Below are positions 60,980 through 64,000 of a DNA stretch of 64,000 bases, piece by piece. The stretch lies in NCBI RefSeq assembly GCF_024464655.1, contig NZ_JANHAV010000002.1:62001-126000 (forward strand). Reading direction: 5' to 3'. The notes beneath the pieces were generated by a model. It did not search any database. It saw nothing but the letters and a program-made list of their open reading frames with translations, and was not told the origin of the DNA. The position numbers and the translations under genes were made by a program. Position 1 is the stretch's first letter, and each line of letters opens with the position of its first letter. This DNA comes from Halobellus inordinatus. GTDB taxonomy: Archaea; Halobacteriota; Halobacteria; Halobacteriales; Haloferacaceae.

Positions 60980-61126
60980 ATGAGCCACGAACGCGGTCCG
61001 GCAGTTCCCCGCGGCGAGGCAACGCCCCCGACGCCAGAGAACTCGCCTCTGAGTCGGCTGAAGCGGCATCTCCTCGAGTGGCCACGGCGCTATATCGAGA
61101 TGCGCGTCGACGCCGTCGAACGATAG
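60980..61126 (+). CDS. Small basic protein, 48 residues
   Basis: Reads MSHERGPAVPRGEATPPTPE, NSPLSRLKRHLLEWPRRYIE and MRVDAVER from the ATG at 60980 to the TAG at 61124-61126. A good TATA box, TTATAATT (60945-60952), ends 27 nt upstream. The protein is basic, with a Pro-rich front and an amphipathic helix at the end. Basic character is unusual among haloarchaeal soluble proteins; interaction with nucleic acid or membrane is conceivable. Not assignable to a family from sequence alone. Confidence 0.6.
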   Translation: MSHERGPAVPRGEATPPTPENSPLSRLKRHLLEWPRRYIEMRVDAVER

Positions 61127-61197
61127 TTTCGCGCTCGCACTCGCGTGCTCTGCTCGAATAGAAGCAGTTAGGTGGCTTCTCCAGCCATATCTGTCCG

Positions 61198-61350
61198 ATG
61201 GTAACTCCGCTACATCTGGGACTCGAACACCCCAGCGTACTGTGGCTGCTCGGCGCCGGCCTGCTCGCATTCGTAGCAGGGCTCGTCGTCAATCTGTACC
61301 GCTCACGCCGCGCCGACACGTCCGCGAACGCTGTCGGCGAGCAGAAATAG
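61198..61350 (+). CDS. Small single-span membrane protein, 50 residues
   Basis: Reads MVTPLHLGLEHPSVLWLLGA, GLLAFVAGLVVNLYRSRRAD and TSANAVGEQK; ATG 61198, TAG 61348-61350. One helix (VLWLLGAGLLAFVAGLVVNLY) is followed by a basic YRSRR stop-transfer. Similar miniature proteins occur near UspA and TauE/SafE genes in haloarchaea as far as I recall. It is convergent with the UspA-TauE pair here. Function unknown. Confidence 0.65.
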   Translation: MVTPLHLGLEHPSVLWLLGAGLLAFVAGLVVNLYRSRRADTSANAVGEQK

Positions 61351-61395
61351 CGTCCGACAGTATCAGCACCGCATCGACTGAGAGCTGTTTTCCGC

Positions 61396-61839
61396 TTACG
61401 CGTCCGGGTCGTCGTCCCGAACGGTCAGCACCGGCACCGACGCGTGACGCATCACCCGCTCGGTGACGCTACCGATCAGGTAGCGGTCGATCCCCGACCG
61501 GCTGTGGGTCCCCATCACGACGACGTCGGCGTCCGCTCGCTGGATCTGATCGAGGATCTCGTCTTGCGGGATTCCCATCACGACCGACCGCTCGACGTCG
61601 ACGTCGTCGGGGAGGTACTCGACGGTCTCGTCGATAGCTGCCTCGGCGCGGTCGCGCTCGGCTTCCTCCCACGCTTCGGGTGCGAGCCCGCTGCTCGGGC
61701 TCTCGAAGCGGTTTCGACTGTCGGCGACCGACACGACGCGGACAGTCGCCTCGTTGGTCTGTGCGAGCGATCCCGCGTGTGTCGCCGCCGCCAGCGACGC
61801 GTCGCTGCCGTCGGTCGGAAGCAGCACCGTCTCGTACAT
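61396..61839 (-). CDS. Universal stress protein, single UspA domain
   Basis: 147 residues from the ATG at 61839: MYETVLLPTDGSDASLAAAT, then DVVVMGTHSRSGIDRYLIGSVTERVMRHASVPVLTV with the G-2x-G-9x-G-S ATP-binding pattern. 1 nt separates its start from the stop of the upstream TauE/SafE gene, so the two form one operon. It may tune the transporter or respond to the same stress. Closest local relative is the second domain of the UspA pair at 21770-22651. Confidence 0.93.
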   Translation of the reverse strand: MYETVLLPTDGSDASLAAATHAGSLAQTNEATVRVVSVADSRNRFESPSSGLAPEAWEEAERDRAEAAIDETVEYLPDDVDVERSVVMGIPQDEILDQIQRADADVVVMGTHSRSGIDRYLIGSVTERVMRHASVPVLTVRDDDPDA

Positions 61840-61840
61840 C

Positions 61841-62947
61841 TCAGGCCACCCCCGCCGCCATCAGGAACAGCGCAACCGAGATAATCGCGAACAGGCCGCC
61901 GACGAACGCCTTGATCGTCGACGTGCTGAGCGCGTTCGAGACGTAAGGCGCGATCTGGCCGCCGGTCACCGTCGCCGGGACGGTGAAGACGACCATATTC
62001 CACGGCGTCGAGGCGAGACTCAGGCTGTGCCCGCCGACGAGGCCGCCGCCGAACACGTGGACCAGCGAGGCCAGGATGGCCGTCAGCGCCACGACGATGT
62101 GGTTCGTCCCGATAGCGACGCGGACCGGGACCTTGGTGCCGAGCATCGAGATGATCCCGAGTTCGCCGACGCCGAAGCCGGCCAGCCCCTGGAACATACC
62201 CCCGATGCTGTAGTTGGCGAAGCGGCGGAGATAGCCGCCGCGCGTGTAGCGGTAGTCGTCGCCCTCGCGGTCGACGCGGGTCACGGTCCCTTCTTCGTCG
62301 GTGTGGACGCCGGCGGGGCCGAGCTTCCCGGCGTCGTCCGGCAGTTCAGCCTGGCCGCCGTCAGTCGCGGCGGCGTCGTTGTGGTCGGCGTCAGTGCCCT
62401 CGTGGTCGAGATCAGCCTTGAACAGCAGATACGACGCTGCGAGCAGCGCGAGTCCGAGCAGCCCGTGGAAGAGCGGTTCGGGGATGACGAACGACAGGAG
62501 CGCGCCGCCGACGACGAAGGGAACCGCGCCGCCGACGAGCGTAAGCGCCAGGCGTCGGTCGACGAGCCCGTACTGAATGAACGCGATCGCGGAACTCGAC
62601 AGCCCGAACGCCTCGCTGATCAGTCCGACCTTCACGATCGTCTCCGGCTCCAGCGGGTTCGCGGCCAGCGGGAAGAGGAAGATGAGGAACGGGACGAAAA
62701 GCGCCGAACCGCTGATCCCGACCGTGTTCACGATAGTGGCCCCCAGCAGGAACGCCGGGAACAGCCACCAGTACTCGAGCCAGTAGTCCATCCACGGGCC
62801 CTCGAACATATTTCCGATGCCGGTCTCGGCCGGCGTCGGAGCGCTGAGCAGGACCCCGACGATGAACGCGAGGGGCGCGAGGAACACGAAGATGTGCTGA
62901 TAGCGCAGGAACGACCGCTGGACACGACTGTAGGACACTGATGTCAT
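61841..62947 (-). CDS. TauE/SafE-family anion (sulfite) exporter-like permease
   Basis: 368 residues with about eight or nine hydrophobic helices. Family features: ATIVNTVGISGSALFVPFLIFLF near the front, EAFGLSSSAIAFIQYGLVDRRLAL, and the second repeat FANYSIGGMFQGLAGFGVGELGIISMLGTKVPVRVAIGTNHIVVALTAI. A hydrophilic acidic loop (about residues 190-240) links the halves. Substrates in the family are sulfite, sulfoacetate and related anions; the actual one cannot be told. Same operon as the UspA gene downstream. Confidence 0.88.
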   Translation of the reverse strand: MTSVSYSRVQRSFLRYQHIFVFLAPLAFIVGVLLSAPTPAETGIGNMFEGPWMDYWLEYWWLFPAFLLGATIVNTVGISGSALFVPFLIFLFPLAANPLEPETIVKVGLISEAFGLSSSAIAFIQYGLVDRRLALTLVGGAVPFVVGGALLSFVIPEPLFHGLLGLALLAASYLLFKADLDHEGTDADHNDAAATDGGQAELPDDAGKLGPAGVHTDEEGTVTRVDREGDDYRYTRGGYLRRFANYSIGGMFQGLAGFGVGELGIISMLGTKVPVRVAIGTNHIVVALTAILASLVHVFGGGLVGGHSLSLASTPWNMVVFTVPATVTGGQIAPYVSNALSTSTIKAFVGGLFAIISVALFLMAAGVA

Positions 62948-63293
62948 TGGTTTCGTTTGGAGGTTAGTTGTCGACAGGAGATACGACCGGATCGACGGAA
63001 GAACGAGGGGCTATCGATCGGTGCGGTGCTGCGCTGACGGGGTCCGTGTGCTGACAGCGGTCGAACGTCGACTCGAGCGACGAACGGTCGAGCGCGCGGG
63101 ACATCTACGTGATGCCCCCTCGCGTATCGCGGTGGAAGTTGTGATCGATTCGGGCAACCGCGTCGTCGAACATCATCGTAGCCGCCGGATAGCGACGACC
63201 GAGGAATAAATCTTGAGGTTCGAACTCGCCGTGGGGACGTGTGGCGTGCGGCGTTTCGCCCATCCTTGCCCCGTCGTCGCGACCCGCGTCAGG
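62948..63293. other. Gap between uvrB and the TauE operon
   Basis: 346 bp. On the minus strand a TATA-like ATTTATTCC (63203-63211) is followed by an ATG-initiated ORF of about 23 codons and, after it, another of about 46 codons ending shortly before the TauE ATG. Neither shows convincing family features, so I do not call them genes. The box probably drives the TauE-UspA operon with a long leader. No repeat or RNA structure seen. Confidence 0.4.
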
Positions 63294-64000
63294 TCAGCGA
63301 TCGTCAGTCGACGCGTCGTCCTGGCGGTCTCCGATCGCGTCCTCGCCGGGCGGCACGCCACCGAGTGCATCGTCGCCCACTGGCACTCCGTCGAGCGGGT
63401 CGTCGCCGGGGTCGACACCCTCTTCGCGACCGTCGCGTTCGTCGTCCTCGGCGATCCCGAACTCCTGTCTAAGTGTCCGGATCCGATCGCGGATGTCGGC
63501 TGCGAGCTCGAATTCGAGGTTGTCTGCGGCCTCCTGCATCCGGTCTTCCAGGTAGGCGATCCGTTCGCGCGCTTCCGACTCGTCGGCCGGCTCGTCGCTC
63601 GTCGATTCGCCGCTGCTCCCACCGCTCCCGGGGAGGCTCGTCTCGCCGATCGCTTTCTCGATCGTCTTCGGCTCGAAGCCGTGCTCCTCGTTGTACTCGC
63701 GCTGGATCTGCCGTCGGCGACGCGTCTCATCGATCGCAGACTGCATCGAGTCGGTCGTCTCGTCGGCGTAGAGGACGACCTCGCCCTCGACGTTTCGCGC
63801 GGCGCGGCCCATCGTCTGCACGAGCGTCGTCTCCGAGCGGAGGAATCCCTCCTGGTCGGCGTCGAGGATGGCGACGAGTGAGACCTCGGGGATGTCCAGG
63901 CCCTCCCGGAGGAGGTTGATCCCGACGAGTACGTCGATGTTCCCCAATCTGAGGTCCCGAACCAGCTCGTGGCGCTCCAGCGTGTCGGTCTCGTCGTGCA
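63294..64000 (-). CDS. uvrB: UvrABC excinuclease subunit B, C-terminal part (runs off right edge)
   Basis: Damage-verification helicase subunit of nucleotide excision repair. The minus strand enters the window at [20 protein letters not shown] and continues with [49 protein letters not shown], which are helicase motifs V and VI of UvrB. The UvrC-interacting UVR domain follows ([28 protein letters not shown]). A 45-residue Asp/Gly/Pro-rich tail closes it. At least 235 codons are visible; the ATP-binding and beta-hairpin parts lie outside. Confidence 0.95.
   Translation of the reverse strand, partial: HDETDTLERHELVRDLRLGNIDVLVGINLLREGLDIPEVSLVAILDADQEGFLRSETTLVQTMGRAARNVEGEVVLYADETTDSMQSAIDETRRRRQIQREYNEEHGFEPKTIEKAIGETSLPGSGGSSGESTSDEPADESEARERIAYLEDRMQEAADNLEFELAADIRDRIRTLRQEFGIAEDDERDGREEGVDPGDDPLDGVPVGDDALGGVPPGEDAIGDRQDDASTDDR

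Noticed and set aside
63021-63209. 62-codon plus-strand ORF between TauE and uvrB
   Set aside because: Arg/Glu/Val-rich with no motif and no upstream promoter box; a chance frame in high-GC DNA.
1-64000. Defence island, CRISPR, toxin-antitoxin or prophage
   Set aside because: I looked for repeat-spacer patterns, Cas-like, integrase-like and transposase-like proteins and found none; the CPBP protease and PIN-like protein have more ordinary explanations.
1-64000. tRNA or rRNA genes
   Set aside because: Intergenic gaps were read for cloverleaf-type or conserved rRNA sequence and none was seen; a covariance search would be needed to exclude small RNAs.

Overview
The window reads as chromosome of a halophilic archaeon (class Halobacteria). 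The base composition is GC-rich and nearly every protein is strongly acidic. The informational genes are archaeal: both PolD subunits, an archaeal/eukaryotic-type GlyRS, an XPD-like helicase, a Pab1020-type RNA ligase with its partner protein, and LysW-dependent arginine synthesis. Gene content suggests the Haloferacales, but genus cannot be fixed by reading alone. I see no rRNA, tRNA, CRISPR array, prophage or transposase. Many T-rich/TATA-like boxes lie 20-35 nt upstream of start codons, so short-leader or leaderless mRNAs are probably common.

Layout. 0-5.5 kb: truncated aspartokinase, a GNAT-like protein, PolD small subunit, signal peptidase, a UPF0148 zinc protein and a DedA protein. 5.6-14.9 kb: tetrapyrrole genes (hemB, hemL, hemC, uroporphyrinogen-III methyltransferase, hemD), interrupted by an ammonium module (amt-glnK) with a long AT-rich control region, a CPBP protease and two membrane proteins. 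Together the hem genes take glutamate-1-semialdehyde to uroporphyrinogen III and on to precorrin-2. 15-27.4 kb: MFS transporter, RecJ-like nuclease, acetoacetate-decarboxylase-like protein, RNA ligase divergent from its partner gene, tandem-domain stress protein, CNNM/CorC protein, NifU-type scaffold, a sulfatase-fold enzyme and ketopantoate reductase. 27.5-32.6 kb: PolD large subunit directly downstream of a PPC-domain gene, then a DUF2178-like/HTH pair behind two perfect tandem operators, and a 56-codon gene. 32.8-40 kb: lactate-oxidase-family enzyme, CBS protein coupled to glyS and a dolichol-kinase-like gene, a KhtT/KhtU-type cation/proton antiporter pair, and a DUF429 protein.

40.3-49.6 kb is the arginine locus: argG-argH, then argW-argX-argC-argB-argD-argE-argF. 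The second group is an unbroken run with ATGA/GTGA overlaps. It encodes the carrier-protein route from glutamate to ornithine and on to citrulline. The carrier ArgW has lost all four zinc-binding cysteines. 49.7-64 kb: polyphosphate kinase overlapping a PPP-type phosphatase, OsmC-like protein, XPD/DinG helicase with an Fe-S cysteine set, cytochrome P450, 2H phosphoesterase-like protein, a frameshifted Tat lipoprotein, SPFH protein with a palindrome against its start codon, two tiny genes, UspA plus TauE/SafE transporter, and the C-terminal part of uvrB.

The most interesting unexplained structure is a set of palindromic elements of about 80-86 bp. Two diverged copies of one family lie at 19939-20024 and 26395-26477. 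One element of unrelated sequence but the same nested-hairpin plan lies at 49643-49722. Each sits in an intergenic gap; one fills almost the entire gap between two convergent stop codons.
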